DNA of 64,000 nucleotides from Sphingomonas sp. (GTDB lineage: Bacteria > Pseudomonadota > Alphaproteobacteria > Sphingomonadales > Sphingomonadaceae), in assembly GCF_019635515.1 (NCBI RefSeq), contig NZ_JAHBZI010000001.1:744001-808000 (forward strand), written 5' to 3'. Positions 38,760 through 47,738 of this stretch are shown here, in pieces. Position 1 is the stretch's first letter; each line of letters starts with the position of its first letter. Both the position numbers and the translations under genes were made by a program. Under the pieces are notes generated by a model, which ran no database searches, was not told the origin of the DNA, and was given only the letters and a program-made list of their open reading frames with translations.

Positions 38760-39530
38760 ATGAAGATTACCGGCAACAAGCTGTATCAGCGGGTGGCGGC
38801 GTCCGTCACCGAGGGGATCGAGGCGGGGCGCTGGGCGGTCGGCACGCGGCTTCCCGGGGAACGTGATCTGGCCGACGAGTACAAGGTCAGCCGCCCGACG
38901 ATCCGTGAAGCGATGATCGCCCTGGAAATGCAGGGCTGGATCGAGGTGCGCCACGGCTCGGGCCTCTACGTCACCAGGCGCGATCATGGCGCCGGCCGGC
39001 GCGAGGACGCGCTCAATTTCGATGTCGGCGCCTTCGATCTTATCGAGGCGCGAATCCTGTTCGAAGGCGAGGCGGTGGCGCTCGCGGCGGTCTCGATCAC
39101 CGACGAGCAACTCGCCGAGCTCGATGCGCTGCTCGAAGAAATGGCCGCGGACGATCCGAACGAGCCCATGGTGATCGATGCCGATCGCCGTTTCCACCTC
39201 GCCATCGCCAATGCCACCGGCAATGCCGCGATCCGTAGCGTCATCGAATATCTCTGGGAGTTGCGGGTCAAGTCGCCGCTCGCCGCCAACATGTTCGCCC
39301 GCGCCAGGCGTGGCGGCGTCACCCCGCGCGTCGATGAGCATCGCCCGATCCTCGCCGCGCTCAAGGCGCGCGATCCCAATGCCGCGCGCAACGCGATGCG
39401 TCTGCACCTGCGCGGGGTGGTCGATGATCTGCTCGAAGCCACCGAGCTGGAGGTGATGGAGCGCGCCCGCAACGAGCTCGATGCCCGGCGTGACAGCGTC
39501 TCGAAGCGGCTCGAGATCGGCTCGGTTTGA
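38760..39530 (+). CDS. GntR family regulator, FadR/UxuR (FCD) subfamily
   Basis: 256 residues. N-terminal winged helix with [44 protein letters not shown], then an FCD domain whose metal/effector ligands are suggested by [26 protein letters not shown] and MRLHLRGV. By position next to manD it is probably a UxuR/ExuR-like repressor relieved by a hexuronate or aldonate. Start ATG at 38760. It is flanked by two copies of the same motif (38690 and 39555). Confidence 0.92.
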   Translation: MKITGNKLYQRVAASVTEGIEAGRWAVGTRLPGERDLADEYKVSRPTIREAMIALEMQGWIEVRHGSGLYVTRRDHGAGRREDALNFDVGAFDLIEARILFEGEAVALAAVSITDEQLAELDALLEEMAADDPNEPMVIDADRRFHLAIANATGNAAIRSVIEYLWELRVKSPLAANMFARARRGGVTPRVDEHRPILAALKARDPNAARNAMRLHLRGVVDDLLEATELEVMERARNELDARRDSVSKRLEIGSV

Positions 39531-39554
39531 CACCGATCTCACGGCGGACATGAT

Positions 39555-39569
39555 TGGCCTTACCAATTT
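39555..39569. promoter_or_regulatory. Operator-like motif, copy 2 (downstream of gntR)
   Basis: TGGCCTTACCAATTT, extended upstream to an ATTGG-N5-CCAAT inverted repeat, 25 bases after the gntR stop. It is followed by a direct repeat of CCAGAGAT (39574-39597). There is no promoter gene of the hexuronate pathway here; the next gene is a thioesterase 170 bases on. Confidence 0.5.
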
Positions 39570-39735
39570 GAGGCCAGAGATTTGGCGCCAGAGATCTCGT
39601 CGCGGTGGTTGATTGATCCGATTGATCGCGTCCGCGCCGCGAACTGCCGCTACGGCAAGCGGGATTTCTCGGAAAGGCGCGGTTTTCTGGGGGTTTTCAG
39701 CGATTTTTGTGTCGCCTTTACGTTCACGTCAGGCT

Positions 39736-40161
39736 ATGATGCGCCTCGTGACCACCGCCGCGCTCCCTTATGAGTTCCCGATCGACGTCGCGCAGGACGA
39801 TATCGACTTCATGGGCCATGTGAACAACGCCTCCTATCTCAAATGGGTTCAGGAAGCGGTGATCAGCCATTGGCAGGCGCTGGCTCCGGTCGAGGCGGTC
39901 GCCCAGCATCTCTGGGTCGCGCTCAAGCACGAGATCACCTATCGCCGCCCGGCGTTCCTCGATGACGACGTCGTCGCGACGGTGCTGCTCGAAAAGGTCC
40001 ATGGCGCGCGCGCCTTTTACGAGACGATCATCAAGCGCGGTGGCGAAGTCCTCGCCGAAGTGAAGTCGAGCTGGTGCTGCATCGACGCCGAGACGCTGCG
40101 CCCGGCGCGGCTCACCCAGCAGGTCATCGACAAGTTCTTCGTGCCGCGCGCGGCGGGCTGA
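39736..40161 (+). CDS. Acyl-CoA thioesterase (YbgC/FadM-like hotdog protein)
   Basis: 141 residues. The 4HBT-like motif DIDFMGHVNNASYLKWVQEAVISHW (about residues 21-45) contains the catalytic Asp and the His/Asn pair of the GHVNN type. Start at 39736 is preferred; an in-frame extension to 39613 encodes an unlikely N-terminus. Likely hydrolyses medium or long acyl-CoAs in the cytoplasm. Not obviously linked to its neighbours. Confidence 0.85.
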   Translation: MMRLVTTAALPYEFPIDVAQDDIDFMGHVNNASYLKWVQEAVISHWQALAPVEAVAQHLWVALKHEITYRRPAFLDDDVVATVLLEKVHGARAFYETIIKRGGEVLAEVKSSWCCIDAETLRPARLTQQVIDKFFVPRAAG

Positions 40162-40285
40162 TATCCGTGGCCGCGTCGTCGGCCGGCACGGAAATCGACC
40201 GGATCGGCATGTGCGCGCGCATTTGGCGCTAGCCCCGTCCCGCCGGGGCCGCTAATCTGGATCAATCATCAGCGGAGTGCTTGGC

Positions 40286-40462
40286 ATGGCTCACAAGTTC
40301 GAAATCTACAAGGACAAGGCGGGCGAGTTCCGCGTGCGCTTCAAATATAACAGCGAGATCATGTTCTCGACCGAGGGGTATTCGAGCAAGACGTCCGCCC
40401 AGAACGCCATCGAATCGATCAAGAAGAACGGTCCGGGCGCTCCGATCGAAGACATTAGCTGA
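40286..40462 (+). CDS. YegP/DUF1508 family small protein
   Basis: 58 residues; one YegP repeat: KFEIYKDKAGEFRVRFKYNSEIMFSTEGYSSKTSAQNAIESIKKN. Several bacteria carry one- or two-repeat versions of unknown function. Start at 40286 with CGGAG upstream. Its stop overlaps, tail to tail, the nominal end of the membrane protein gene at 40455. Confidence 0.85.
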   Translation: MAHKFEIYKDKAGEFRVRFKYNSEIMFSTEGYSSKTSAQNAIESIKKNGPGAPIEDIS

Positions 40463-40820
40463 TCCACGCGCGCGGCTGCGGCCAGACCGTATTCGCGCTC
40501 ATGGCCGATCGCCGCACAACGCGGCGACGGTTCGTTCGGTCAACCGCGCGCAATCCACGCCGGCGAAGCGCGCGGTGTCGTCCAGCGCCGCCCGGATATT
40601 CGGCCCCAGCGTTTCGCGTAGCCGGCGGCGCGCGCGCAGATAGCCGGGTTCTCACGCCTTTCGACAATATCGCGAGCAGCAGCCCCAGGCCCGTCGCGCC
40701 GAGCGCCGCATGCAGCAGCGACGGGCGCCATCGCGCTATCCGTCCTCGCAACACCGAACTGGCGAGCACCAGCCCACCGATCGCTCCCGCGCCAAAGGCG
40801 ATCAAGGCATAGATCAACAT
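40455..40820 (-). CDS. Small two-helix membrane protein, probably frameshifted in its C-terminal half
   Basis: From ATG 40820 (GAGGGG eight bases upstream) the frame encodes two membrane helices (about residues 2-22 and 36-54: LIYALIAFGAGAIGGLVLA and LLHAALGATGLGLLLAIL) and then an unnatural Arg/Pro tail to 40455. Another frame on the same strand carries a far more protein-like sequence from about 40650 to its stop at 40499 (GYLRARRRLRETLGPNIRA, then LDDTARFAGVDCARLTERTV). It has no start of its own and ends without overlapping the YegP gene. A one- or two-base indel near 40650 would join both halves. Function unknown. Confidence 0.5.
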   Translation of the reverse strand: MLIYALIAFGAGAIGGLVLASSVLRGRIARWRPSLLHAALGATGLGLLLAILSKGVRTRLSARAPPATRNAGAEYPGGAGRHRALRRRGLRAVDRTNRRRVVRRSAMSANTVWPQPRAWIS

Positions 40821-40896
40821 ATCGCATCCCCTCAAGAACCCCGCTGCCAGCCGCGGACGATGATTGGATGCCTTTTTCCGGACGAGGTTCCCGGCG

Positions 40897-41337
40897 TTAC
40901 TGCGCCAGCGCGGCGTCGCTCGCGAGGGTGTCGGCGCGCTCATTGTCGGGATGGCCGGCATGGCCCTTCACCCACACCCATTCCACCCGGTGCGGCTTCG
41001 ATGCCGCCAGCAGTTCCTGCCACAGATCGGCGTTCTTGACCGGCTTCTTGTCGGATGTCCGCCAACCATTCTTCAGCCAGCCGTGGATCCACTTGGTGAG
41101 CCCGTCCATCACATAGCGGCTGTCGGTCGAAAGCGTCACCCGGCACGGACGCTTCAACGCCTGCAAGCCGCGGATCGCCGCCATCAGCTCCATGCGGTTG
41201 TTGGTGGTATGCGGTTCGCCGCCCGAGAGTTCCTTCTCGGTCCCGCCCATCCGCAGCACCACGCCCCAGCCGCCGCGCCCGGGATTGCCCTTGCACGCGC
41301 CATCAGTGGCGATCTCGACATGCTGGAGCTCGGTCAT
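40897..41337 (-). CDS. rnhA: Ribonuclease HI
   Basis: Cleaves RNA in RNA-DNA hybrids. 146 residues, usual size. Catalytic residues Asp12 ([12 protein letters not shown]), Glu50 (NNRMELMA), Asp72 (STDSRYV) and Asp136 (NERAD) are all present, with the flexible His in KGHAGH. Start at 41337 overlaps the thrB stop by 4 bases. It belongs to the ispH-thrB-rnhA cluster typical of alphaproteobacteria. Confidence 0.96.
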   Translation of the reverse strand: MTELQHVEIATDGACKGNPGRGGWGVVLRMGGTEKELSGGEPHTTNNRMELMAAIRGLQALKRPCRVTLSTDSRYVMDGLTKWIHGWLKNGWRTSDKKPVKNADLWQELLAASKPHRVEWVWVKGHAGHPDNERADTLASDAALAQ

Positions 41338-42290
41338 GCGAACAGCGCCGCGCCGTGCGCCTGATAGAATTCGAGGCGGCGCAGATAGGCGAGGGGATCC
41401 TTGCGGGTCACCATCGCGTCGGCGGGGGTGTTGAGCCAATCCCATGCCCGGCTCAGCAGGAAGCGAAGCGCCGCGCCCTCGGCCAGCACCGGCAGCGCCG
41501 CGCGCTCGGCGTCGCTGAGCGGGAAGCTGGCGGTATAGCCCGCGATCAGCGCTTCGCCGATCGCCGCGTCATAGTCGCGCCCGGTGCCGTCGAACGCCCA
41601 GGCGCCGTGCATCACGGCGAGATCGTAGGCGCGGATATCGGTGCAGGCGAAATAAAAGTCGATCAGTCCGGTCACCGCGTCGCCGAGCATCAGCACATTG
41701 TCCGGGAAGAGATCGGCGTGCACCGCGCTCGTCGGCAGGTGTCGCGGCCAGCGCGCGACGATGTCCTCCAGCGCGCCGGACACGCGCGCGAATAGACCCG
41801 GCGCGATCCGGTCAAGACTCTCGCCGCAACGTTCGAGCAGCGGCCGCCAGCTATCGACGCCCATCGAATTGGCCCGGCCGAGGGTGAAATCGTCGAGCGC
41901 GGCATGCATCCGGCCCATCGCCGCCCCGGCCGAGATCGCCTGCGCCGCGGTCGGATGCGTCACGGACACGCCCGGCAGGAACTGGATCAAGCACGCCGGC
42001 CGCCCCTCCAGCGCATGGATTTCGGCGCCAGTGCGATCCTTGATCGCCGGCGGTACCGGCAGGCCCTTGGCCGCGAGGTGATCGAGCAGCGCCATGAAAT
42101 AGGGCAAATCATCCGCCGCCACCCGCTTCTCGTACAGGGTCAGGATGAAGCGGGCCTTGGTCGTATCGACCAGGTAGTTGGAATTCTCGACGCCTTCGGC
42201 GATGCCCTTGGCCGAGACCAGTTCGCCGACATCGAATTTCGCGAGAAATGTGTTGAGGGCTTCCGCCGATACGTGCGTGTAGACTGCCAT
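41334..42290 (-). CDS. thrB: Homoserine kinase (ThrB, APH-fold type)
   Basis: Phosphorylates homoserine for threonine synthesis. 318 residues of the aminoglycoside-phosphotransferase fold: start [41 protein letters not shown], catalytic loop [15 protein letters not shown] and metal-binding GLIDFYFA. Middle gene of the ispH-thrB-rnhA cluster; a palindromic repeat separates it from ispH. Confidence 0.95.
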   Translation of the reverse strand: MAVYTHVSAEALNTFLAKFDVGELVSAKGIAEGVENSNYLVDTTKARFILTLYEKRVAADDLPYFMALLDHLAAKGLPVPPAIKDRTGAEIHALEGRPACLIQFLPGVSVTHPTAAQAISAGAAMGRMHAALDDFTLGRANSMGVDSWRPLLERCGESLDRIAPGLFARVSGALEDIVARWPRHLPTSAVHADLFPDNVLMLGDAVTGLIDFYFACTDIRAYDLAVMHGAWAFDGTGRDYDAAIGEALIAGYTASFPLSDAERAALPVLAEGAALRFLLSRAWDWLNTPADAMVTRKDPLAYLRRLEFYQAHGAALFA

Positions 42291-42305
42291 TGCGCCCCCA
42301 AACCG

Positions 42306-42390
42306 TCGTCATCCCGGGCTCGACCCGGGATCCCGCTTCTTCTTCCGCTGAAAAGGCAGCGGAACCCCCGGGTCAAGCCCGGGGTGACGA
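42306..42390. repeat. Palindromic intergenic repeat between ispH and thrB
   Basis: Outer arms TCGTCATCCCGGGCT and AGCCCGGGGTGACGA (one extra base on the right) close an 85-base element. Inside, CCGGGCTCGACCCGG and CCGGGTCAAGCCCGG are further stems. Common 'GTCATCCCGGGC' type; same superfamily as the outer element at 49797. Confidence 0.8.
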
Positions 42391-42418
42391 GAAAAACTTG
42401 AGCCGGCCGAACCGGTGG

Positions 42419-43372
42419 CTACGCCGCCTCCAGCCCGCGCGGCAGCTTGAAGACGACATTCTCCTCGATCGTCTCGACTTCGCGTTCGGTCACTTCGAAG
42501 CGCTCGGAGAGCTTGTCGATCAGCTCACGCACCAGCAATTCGGGCGCCGACGCTCCCGCGCTGATCCCCACGGTGCCGACCCCCGCCAGCCATTCCCAGT
42601 CGATATCCTCGGCGCGCGGGATCAGATAGGCGGTGGTGCCTTGCCGCTCGGCGACTTCGACCAGCCGCAGCGAATTCGACGAATTGGTCCCGCCGATCAC
42701 GATCATCAGATCGACGCCGCTGGCGATCGCCTTCACCGCGCCCTGGCGGTTGGTGGTCGCATAGCAGATGTCGTTCGGCCCCGGCGCGAGGATCGCCGGA
42801 AAGCGTCGTTTGAGCACCGCCAGCGTCGCTGCGGTGTCGTCCACCGACAGAGTGGTCTGGGTCAGGAAGGCGAGGGTATCCGGATCCGCCACGGTCACCG
42901 CCTCGGCGTCCGCCGGCGTCTCGATCAGCGTCATCGCACCCTCGGGCACCTGTCCGAACGTGCCGATCACTTCGGGATGCCCGGCATGGCCGATGAACAA
43001 TATATGCCGCCCCGCCGCCACCAGCCGCTCGGCCTGGCGATGGACCTTGGAGACCAGCGGGCAGGTGGCGTCGAGATATTCGAGACCCCGTTCGGCCGCC
43101 TTGGCGGGCACCGCCTTGGGCACGCCATGCGCCGAGAACACCACCGGCACGCCGTCCGGCACCTTGTCCAGTTCCTCGACGAATATCGCGCCCTTCGCCT
43201 TCAGGCTATCGACCACGAACTTGTTGTGGACGATCTCGTGGCGGACATAGACCGGCGCGCCATATTTCTCGATCGCCAGCTCGACGATGCGGATCGCGCG
43301 ATCGACGCCGGCGCAGAAGCCGCGCGGCGCGGCGATCAGGACTTCGAGGACGGGTTTTAGCGGCTCAGGCAT
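42419..43372 (-). CDS. ispH: 4-hydroxy-3-methylbut-2-enyl diphosphate reductase
   Basis: Last step of the MEP isoprenoid pathway, making IPP and DMAPP; a 4Fe-4S enzyme. 317 residues from ATG 43372. The three cluster cysteines lie in [21 protein letters not shown] and [11 protein letters not shown], and the TNRQ motif and Glu of the active site are present. The upstream in-frame extension to 43489 lies in a palindromic repeat and is not part of the protein. Confidence 0.96.
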   Translation of the reverse strand: MPEPLKPVLEVLIAAPRGFCAGVDRAIRIVELAIEKYGAPVYVRHEIVHNKFVVDSLKAKGAIFVEELDKVPDGVPVVFSAHGVPKAVPAKAAERGLEYLDATCPLVSKVHRQAERLVAAGRHILFIGHAGHPEVIGTFGQVPEGAMTLIETPADAEAVTVADPDTLAFLTQTTLSVDDTAATLAVLKRRFPAILAPGPNDICYATTNRQGAVKAIASGVDLMIVIGGTNSSNSLRLVEVAERQGTTAYLIPRAEDIDWEWLAGVGTVGISAGASAPELLVRELIDKLSERFEVTEREVETIEENVVFKLPRGLEAA

Positions 43373-43387
43373 GTTGGACTCGGTTGG

Positions 43388-43469
43388 CGGCACCAGCCCG
43401 CTCCCCCGCCCGGCCTCCCAACGGCAGTGTATTCTACGGGAAGCCGGGCGGGGGAGCGGGCTGGTGCCG
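43388..43469. repeat. Palindromic intergenic repeat (27-base perfect arms)
   Basis: Arms 43388-43414 and 43443-43469 are perfect complements of 27 bases, rich in CCCGCTCCCCCGCCCGG, around a 28-base loop. It lies in the divergent region between ispH and the lipoprotein gene, so it may form a cruciform near both promoters. Confidence 0.85.
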
Positions 43470-43590
43470 AAACGCCGCGTCAGCGGCACAAGGCCCCCCT
43501 ACGCGATTGCTTGCGTGGACGAAAGGCGGTTCCTATGGTGCCCGCCGTTTCCGGGCCCGTGCCCGCAGTGTTTCGAAAGGTGCCCCCAAC

Positions 43591-44226
43591 TTGGTTCGCA
43601 AGCTCGCAATCTCCGCCCTGATCCTGCTCGCCGCCGGCGGATGCAGCCGTACCGGCGAGATCACCGATGGCGGCATCACCGCGCTGCGCTCGGCCTGCCC
43701 GCGTGTCGGCGTGCCTGCCGGCACCGGCGACGTCACCCAGTTCAATCCGCCTTCCAGCCGCGAGGCTTCGGCGATCGACGTCACCGCGACGCTCACCAAC
43801 GTCACCTCGACCTGCGACGAAGCGGGCGAGCAGATCGTCACCACGATCAATTTCGAGGTGCTCGGCAGCCGCCGCGACGCCGGCGCGGCGCGCGACGTCA
43901 GCCTGCCTTATTTTGTGACGGTCGTACGCGGCGGCACCGCCGTGATCGCGAAGAGCATCAACCGCGTGACGCTCCACTTCGAAGCCGGCCAGACCCGCGC
44001 CAGCACCAAGGGCCAGGCGACCACCCGCGTCGATCACGCCGCCGCGACGCTCCCCGAGGATGTCCGCCGCCGTCTGACCGAAAAGCGCAAGGCCGGCGAG
44101 GAAGCCGCCGCGATGGATCCGCTCGCCGATCCCGCCGTCCGTCAGGCCGTGCTGTCCGCGACCTTCGAGGCGCTGGTCGGCTTCCAGCTGACCGAGGACC
44201 AGCTCAAGTACAACATGACGCGCTGA
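43591..44226 (+). CDS. Hypothetical lipoprotein
   Basis: 211 residues from a TTG start at 43591 (AAGG ten bases upstream). Lipoprotein signal with lipobox LLAAGGC at about residue 11-17. Mature domain has two conserved-looking cysteines (SACPRVGVPAGTGDVTQFNPP; TSTCDEAGEQIVTTINFEVLGSRRD), a beta-rich stretch and an alpha-helical end (LPEDVRRRLTEKRKAGEEAA). I do not recognise a named family. It stands alone before a nested palindromic repeat. Longer in-frame starts run into the upstream repeat and are unlikely. Confidence 0.65.
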   Translation: MVRKLAISALILLAAGGCSRTGEITDGGITALRSACPRVGVPAGTGDVTQFNPPSSREASAIDVTATLTNVTSTCDEAGEQIVTTINFEVLGSRRDAGAARDVSLPYFVTVVRGGTAVIAKSINRVTLHFEAGQTRASTKGQATTRVDHAAATLPEDVRRRLTEKRKAGEEAAAMDPLADPAVRQAVLSATFEALVGFQLTEDQLKYNMTR

Positions 44227-44230
44227 ATCG

Positions 44231-44411
44231 ATCCTCCCCGGCACGGGGAGGGTGTGCGGGCGAGATTGTGTCCGGGGGACACAATCTCGCCCGCACACGC
44301 CCGAAGGGCGTGGTCGAGGGGGAGCGCCGCAAGCGTTGCGTTGCGTTGAGCACCCCCTCCGTCAGCCCCGGAACAAGTCCGGGCCTGCCACCTCCCCGTG
44401 CCGGGGAGGAT
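44231..44411. repeat. Nested palindromic repeats between lipoprotein gene and glycine riboswitch
   Basis: Outer perfect 21-base arms (44231-44251 and 44391-44411; CCTCCCCGGCACGGGGAGG core) enclose an inner perfect inverted repeat of 22-base arms (44252-44273 and 44277-44298) with only a 3-base loop, and a segment at about 44361-44384 (CCCCGGAACAAGTCCGGG) shared with the element at 49797. The inner hairpin should be a strong transcript end for the lipoprotein gene, although no T-run follows. Confidence 0.85.
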
Positions 44412-44469
44412 TGAATGGGCGATTGACTCGAATCACCGCGCCAGCCAAGGCTCCGCTTCGTCGATAGGC

Positions 44470-44660
44470 ACGCGCGGGAGAGTGTGAGGCATCCAGCCTC
44501 ACCGCCGAAGGAGCAACCGCCCCGGAATCTCTCAGGCACCAGGGACCGCGCGGGCACGACACTCTGGAAAGCGCTTCCCCGAAAGGGGCGGCCACCGAAG
44601 GGGTAAGCTCCGCGCAAGCCGGAGCGAAAGCTCTCAGGTTCCCGTGACAGAGGGGGCGAT
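44470..44660 (+). ncRNA. Tandem glycine riboswitch
   Basis: Two glycine aptamers in series. Aptamer 1 (about 44470-44573): GGGAGAGTGT, CCGCCGAAGGAGCAACCGCC, AATCTCTCAGGCACCAGGGACCG and the closing ACACTCTGGAAAGCG. Aptamer 2 (about 44574-44660): CACCGAAGGGGTAAGC, GAAAGCTCTCAGGTTCCCGTGACAGAGGGGG. The CTCTCAGG-TNCC-GACAGAG cores are those of the gcvT RNA family. It precedes gcvT by 60 bases, so glycine should turn on the cleavage operon. Confidence 0.93.
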
Positions 44661-44720
44661 GGACATGCGCGTGAGCGGTCACGCCGGTTCGTCGTTCTAT
44701 TCTGCCGCCGGAGCGATGTG

Positions 44721-45884
44721 ATGAGCCAGCAAGTCCAGGATCAGTTACTCAGCGGCGATCCCGAAGGCGGGGAGGGCGAGCCCGCCCTCGCGCTGCTGGC
44801 GCTCGACGCATGGCACCGCGCCCATGGCGGCCGGATGGTTCCGTTCGCCGGCTATGAGATGCCGGTCCAGTATGAAGGCATCATGGCCGAGCATCTCTGG
44901 ACGCGTGAGAGCGCCGGGCTGTTCGACGTGTCGCATATGGGCCAGCTGATCTTCTCCGGTCCCGGCGTCGAAGCCGCACTCGAAGCGCTGATGCCGGCAG
45001 ACATCGCCGCGGCCAGGCCCGGCAACCCGGTCTATTCGCTGCTGCTCGCCGAAAATGGCGGGATCCTCGATGATCTGATGTTCACCCGGCGCGACGACGG
45101 CTCGATCTACATGGTCGTTAACGGCGCCTGCAAATGGGACGATATCGCCCATTTCCGCGAGCATCTGCCTGACGAGATCGAGACCAACTATCTCGAGGAT
45201 CAGGCGCTGCTGGCGCTGCAGGGCCCGAAGGCGGTCGATGCCCTGTCGCGCCTGATCCCCGGCGTCGAGGCGTTGGTCTTCATGCAGGGCGGCTTGTTCC
45301 AGTGGCAGGGCCATGAGCTGTGGATCAGCCGCTCGGGCTATACCGGCGAGGACGGCTTCGAAATCTCCGTCCCCGCCGCCGCTGTCGAAGCGCTCGCCGA
45401 TGCGCTCACCGCGCAGGACGAGGTCAAGCCGATCGGCCTCGGTGCCCGCGATTCGCTGCGTCTGGAGGCCGATCTCCCGCTCTACGGCCACGATCTCGAT
45501 ACCGAGACCACCCCGGTTTCCGCCGCGCTCGGCTTCGCGCTCAAGAAGCGCCGCCGCGAGGAAGGCGGCTTCCCCGGTTACGAACGCATCATGGCCGAGC
45601 GCGAGACCGGCCCGATACTCAAGCGCGTCGGGCTCGTCATCGACGGCCGCCAGCCGGTCCGCGAAGGCGCCGCGGTGGTCGACGCCGACGGCACCGAAGT
45701 CGGCCGCGTCACCTCGGGCGGCTTCGCGCCTACCGCGCAGAAGCCGATCGCCATGGCCTATGTCCCCGCCGCCCTGTCAGCGGTCGGCAGCAGGATCACC
45801 CTTGCCCAGCGCGGCAAGATCCACACCGCGGAGGTCGTGCAAATGCCCTTCGTCCCCCATCGCTATGTCAGAAAGGGAGCCTGA
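44721..45884 (+). CDS. gcvT: Glycine cleavage system T protein (aminomethyltransferase)
   Basis: Transfers the aminomethyl group from lipoyl-H protein to tetrahydrofolate, releasing ammonia. 387 residues. Seen: HRAHGGRMVPFAGYEMPVQY, ESAGLFDVSHMGQ, the folate-site SGYTGEDGFEI and GLGARDSLRLEADLPLYGHDL. Start at ATG 44721 has GGAG seven bases upstream; a GTG directly before it is in frame. First gene of the operon under the glycine riboswitch. Confidence 0.95.
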   Translation: MSQQVQDQLLSGDPEGGEGEPALALLALDAWHRAHGGRMVPFAGYEMPVQYEGIMAEHLWTRESAGLFDVSHMGQLIFSGPGVEAALEALMPADIAAARPGNPVYSLLLAENGGILDDLMFTRRDDGSIYMVVNGACKWDDIAHFREHLPDEIETNYLEDQALLALQGPKAVDALSRLIPGVEALVFMQGGLFQWQGHELWISRSGYTGEDGFEISVPAAAVEALADALTAQDEVKPIGLGARDSLRLEADLPLYGHDLDTETTPVSAALGFALKKRRREEGGFPGYERIMAERETGPILKRVGLVIDGRQPVREGAAVVDADGTEVGRVTSGGFAPTAQKPIAMAYVPAALSAVGSRITLAQRGKIHTAEVVQMPFVPHRYVRKGA

Positions 45885-45887
45885 CAC

Positions 45888-46259
45888 ATGAGCCGCTATT
45901 ACACCGAAGATCATGAATGGGTCGAAGTCGATGGCGACATCGGCACCGTCGGCATCAGCGAATACGCGCAGAGCCAGCTCGGCGACATCGTCTTCGTCGA
46001 GACGCCGGACGAGGGCAAGGAAGTCTCCAAGGGCGACGACGTCGCCGTGGTCGAGAGTGTCAAGGCCGCGTCGGATGTCTATTCGCCGGTCTCGGGCACA
46101 GTGTTGGAGGGCAACGCCGCCCTCGCCGACACCCCCGAACTGGTCAACGAAGACCCCGAAGGCGATGGCTGGTTCTTCAAGATCACGCTGAGCGACCCGA
46201 GCGAGGTCGAAGGGCTGATGAACGACAGCGCCTATGCCGAGTTCGTGAGCAAGCTGTGA
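45888..46259 (+). CDS. gcvH: Glycine cleavage system H protein
   Basis: Lipoyl carrier protein, 123 residues. The lipoylation site is the lysine in [14 protein letters not shown] (about residue 62). Family marks [20 protein letters not shown] and [13 protein letters not shown] are present. Begins 3 bases after gcvT; followed by a repeat before gcvPA. Confidence 0.96.
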   Translation: MSRYYTEDHEWVEVDGDIGTVGISEYAQSQLGDIVFVETPDEGKEVSKGDDVAVVESVKAASDVYSPVSGTVLEGNAALADTPELVNEDPEGDGWFFKITLSDPSEVEGLMNDSAYAEFVSKL

Positions 46260-46264
46260 CCTAA

Positions 46265-46374
46265 CTCCCCCTCCCTTCCAAGGGAGGGGGTCGGGGGGTG
46301 GGTGCCCTCCACAAGCGATAGTCCCGGGGGCGCACACCCACCCCCAGCCCCTCCCTTGGAAGGGAGGGGGGAGA
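46265..46374. repeat. Palindromic repeat inside the gcv operon, carrying the gcvPA ribosome site
   Basis: Arms CTCCCCCTCCCTTCCAAGGG (46265-46284, continuing) and CCCTTGGAAGGGAGGGGGGAG (to 46374) pair over about 24 bases with one bulged base; a second stem GGGGGGTGGGTG / CACCCACCCCC lies inside. The right arm ends in GGGGGGAG, six bases before the gcvPA ATG, so the hairpin would hide that ribosome site. Confidence 0.85.
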
Positions 46375-46379
46375 ATGTG

Positions 46380-47738
46380 ATGCGCTATCTGCCTCTTACC
46401 CCTTCCGACCGCCAGGAAATGCTCGGCGTCATCGGTGCCAAGTCGATCGATGACCTCTTCGCCGACGTGCCGCAAGCCGCCCGGCTCGACGGCCCGATCC
46501 CCGGCCTGCCGCTCCACGCCAGCGAGCTCGCGGTCGAGCGCCACATGTCGGCGCTCGCCAGGAAGAACCTCGCCGCCGGCGACGGGCCGTTCTTCCTCGG
46601 CTGCGGGGCGTACAAGCATCACGTGCCGGCGTCGGTCGATCATCTGATCCAGCGCGGCGAGTTCCTCACCGCCTACACGCCCTACCAGCCCGAAATCGCG
46701 CAGGGCACGCTGCAGATGATGTTCGAGTTCCAGTCGCAGGTCGCGCGCCTGCTCGGCTGCGACGTCGCCAACGCATCGATGTACGACGGCTCGACCGCGT
46801 GCTGGGAAGCCATCGTCATGGCCCGCCGCGTCACCCGCCGCGGCAAGGCGATCCTGTCGGGCGGGCTCCACCCGCATTACGTCTCGGTCGCCAACACCAT
46901 GGCCAAATTCACCGGCGATCAGCTTGTGACCAGCGTCCCGACCCTGACCCCGAACCCCGACACCGACGATCTCATCGCCCAGATCGACGACGACACCAGC
47001 TGCGTCGTCGTCCAATACCCCGACATCCTCGGCCGCATCGCCGATATGTCGAAGCTCGCCGACGCCTGCCACGCGAAGAAGGCGCTGCTCGTCGCCGTCG
47101 TCACGGAGCCGGTTGCGCTGGGTGCGATCAAGTCGCCCGGCGAGATGGGCGCGGACATCGTCGTCGGCGAGGGCCAATCGATCGGCGTCGGCCTCCAGTT
47201 CGGCGGGCCCTATGTCGGCATGTTCGCCTGCTCGGAAAAGCTGGTCCGCCAGATGCCGGGCCGCCTGTGCGGCGAGACCGTCGATGCCGAGGGCAAGCGC
47301 GGCTTCGTCCTCACGCTCTCCACCCGCGAGCAGCATATCCGCCGCGAAAAGGCGACCTCGAACATCTGCACCAGCTCGGTGCTGTGCGCGCTCGCCTGGT
47401 CGATCCATATGACCCTGCTCGGCGAAAAGGGCCTGCGCCAGCTCGCCCAGATCAACCATGCCGCCGCCTCCGCCGCCGCCGATGTGCTGGCGAGCGTTCC
47501 CGGCGTCGAACTGATCACCCCGGCCTTCTTCAACGAGTTCACCCTGAAGCTCTCCAAGGAAGCCCGCCCGGTCGTCCGCGATCTCGCGGCGCAAGGCATC
47601 CTCGCCGGCGTCTCGCTCGGCCGCCTCTACCCCGGCGAAGCGAGCTTGCAGAATGGCCTCGTCGTCGCCGTCACCGAAACCACCACCAAGGAGGACGTCG
47701 AGACCTTTGCCTCCGCGCTCCGGGAGGCACTGGCATGA
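46380..47738 (+). CDS. gcvPA: Glycine dehydrogenase (decarboxylating) subunit 1
   Basis: N-terminal half of the split P protein, 452 residues; P protein decarboxylates glycine and loads the H protein. Seen: [73 protein letters not shown] and [20 protein letters not shown]. Start 46380 gives the family's normal N-terminus and its ribosome site lies in the upstream repeat. Overlaps gcvPB by 4 bases. Confidence 0.95.
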   Translation: MRYLPLTPSDRQEMLGVIGAKSIDDLFADVPQAARLDGPIPGLPLHASELAVERHMSALARKNLAAGDGPFFLGCGAYKHHVPASVDHLIQRGEFLTAYTPYQPEIAQGTLQMMFEFQSQVARLLGCDVANASMYDGSTACWEAIVMARRVTRRGKAILSGGLHPHYVSVANTMAKFTGDQLVTSVPTLTPNPDTDDLIAQIDDDTSCVVVQYPDILGRIADMSKLADACHAKKALLVAVVTEPVALGAIKSPGEMGADIVVGEGQSIGVGLQFGGPYVGMFACSEKLVRQMPGRLCGETVDAEGKRGFVLTLSTREQHIRREKATSNICTSSVLCALAWSIHMTLLGEKGLRQLAQINHAAASAAADVLASVPGVELITPAFFNEFTLKLSKEARPVVRDLAAQGILAGVSLGRLYPGEASLQNGLVVAVTETTTKEDVETFASALREALA

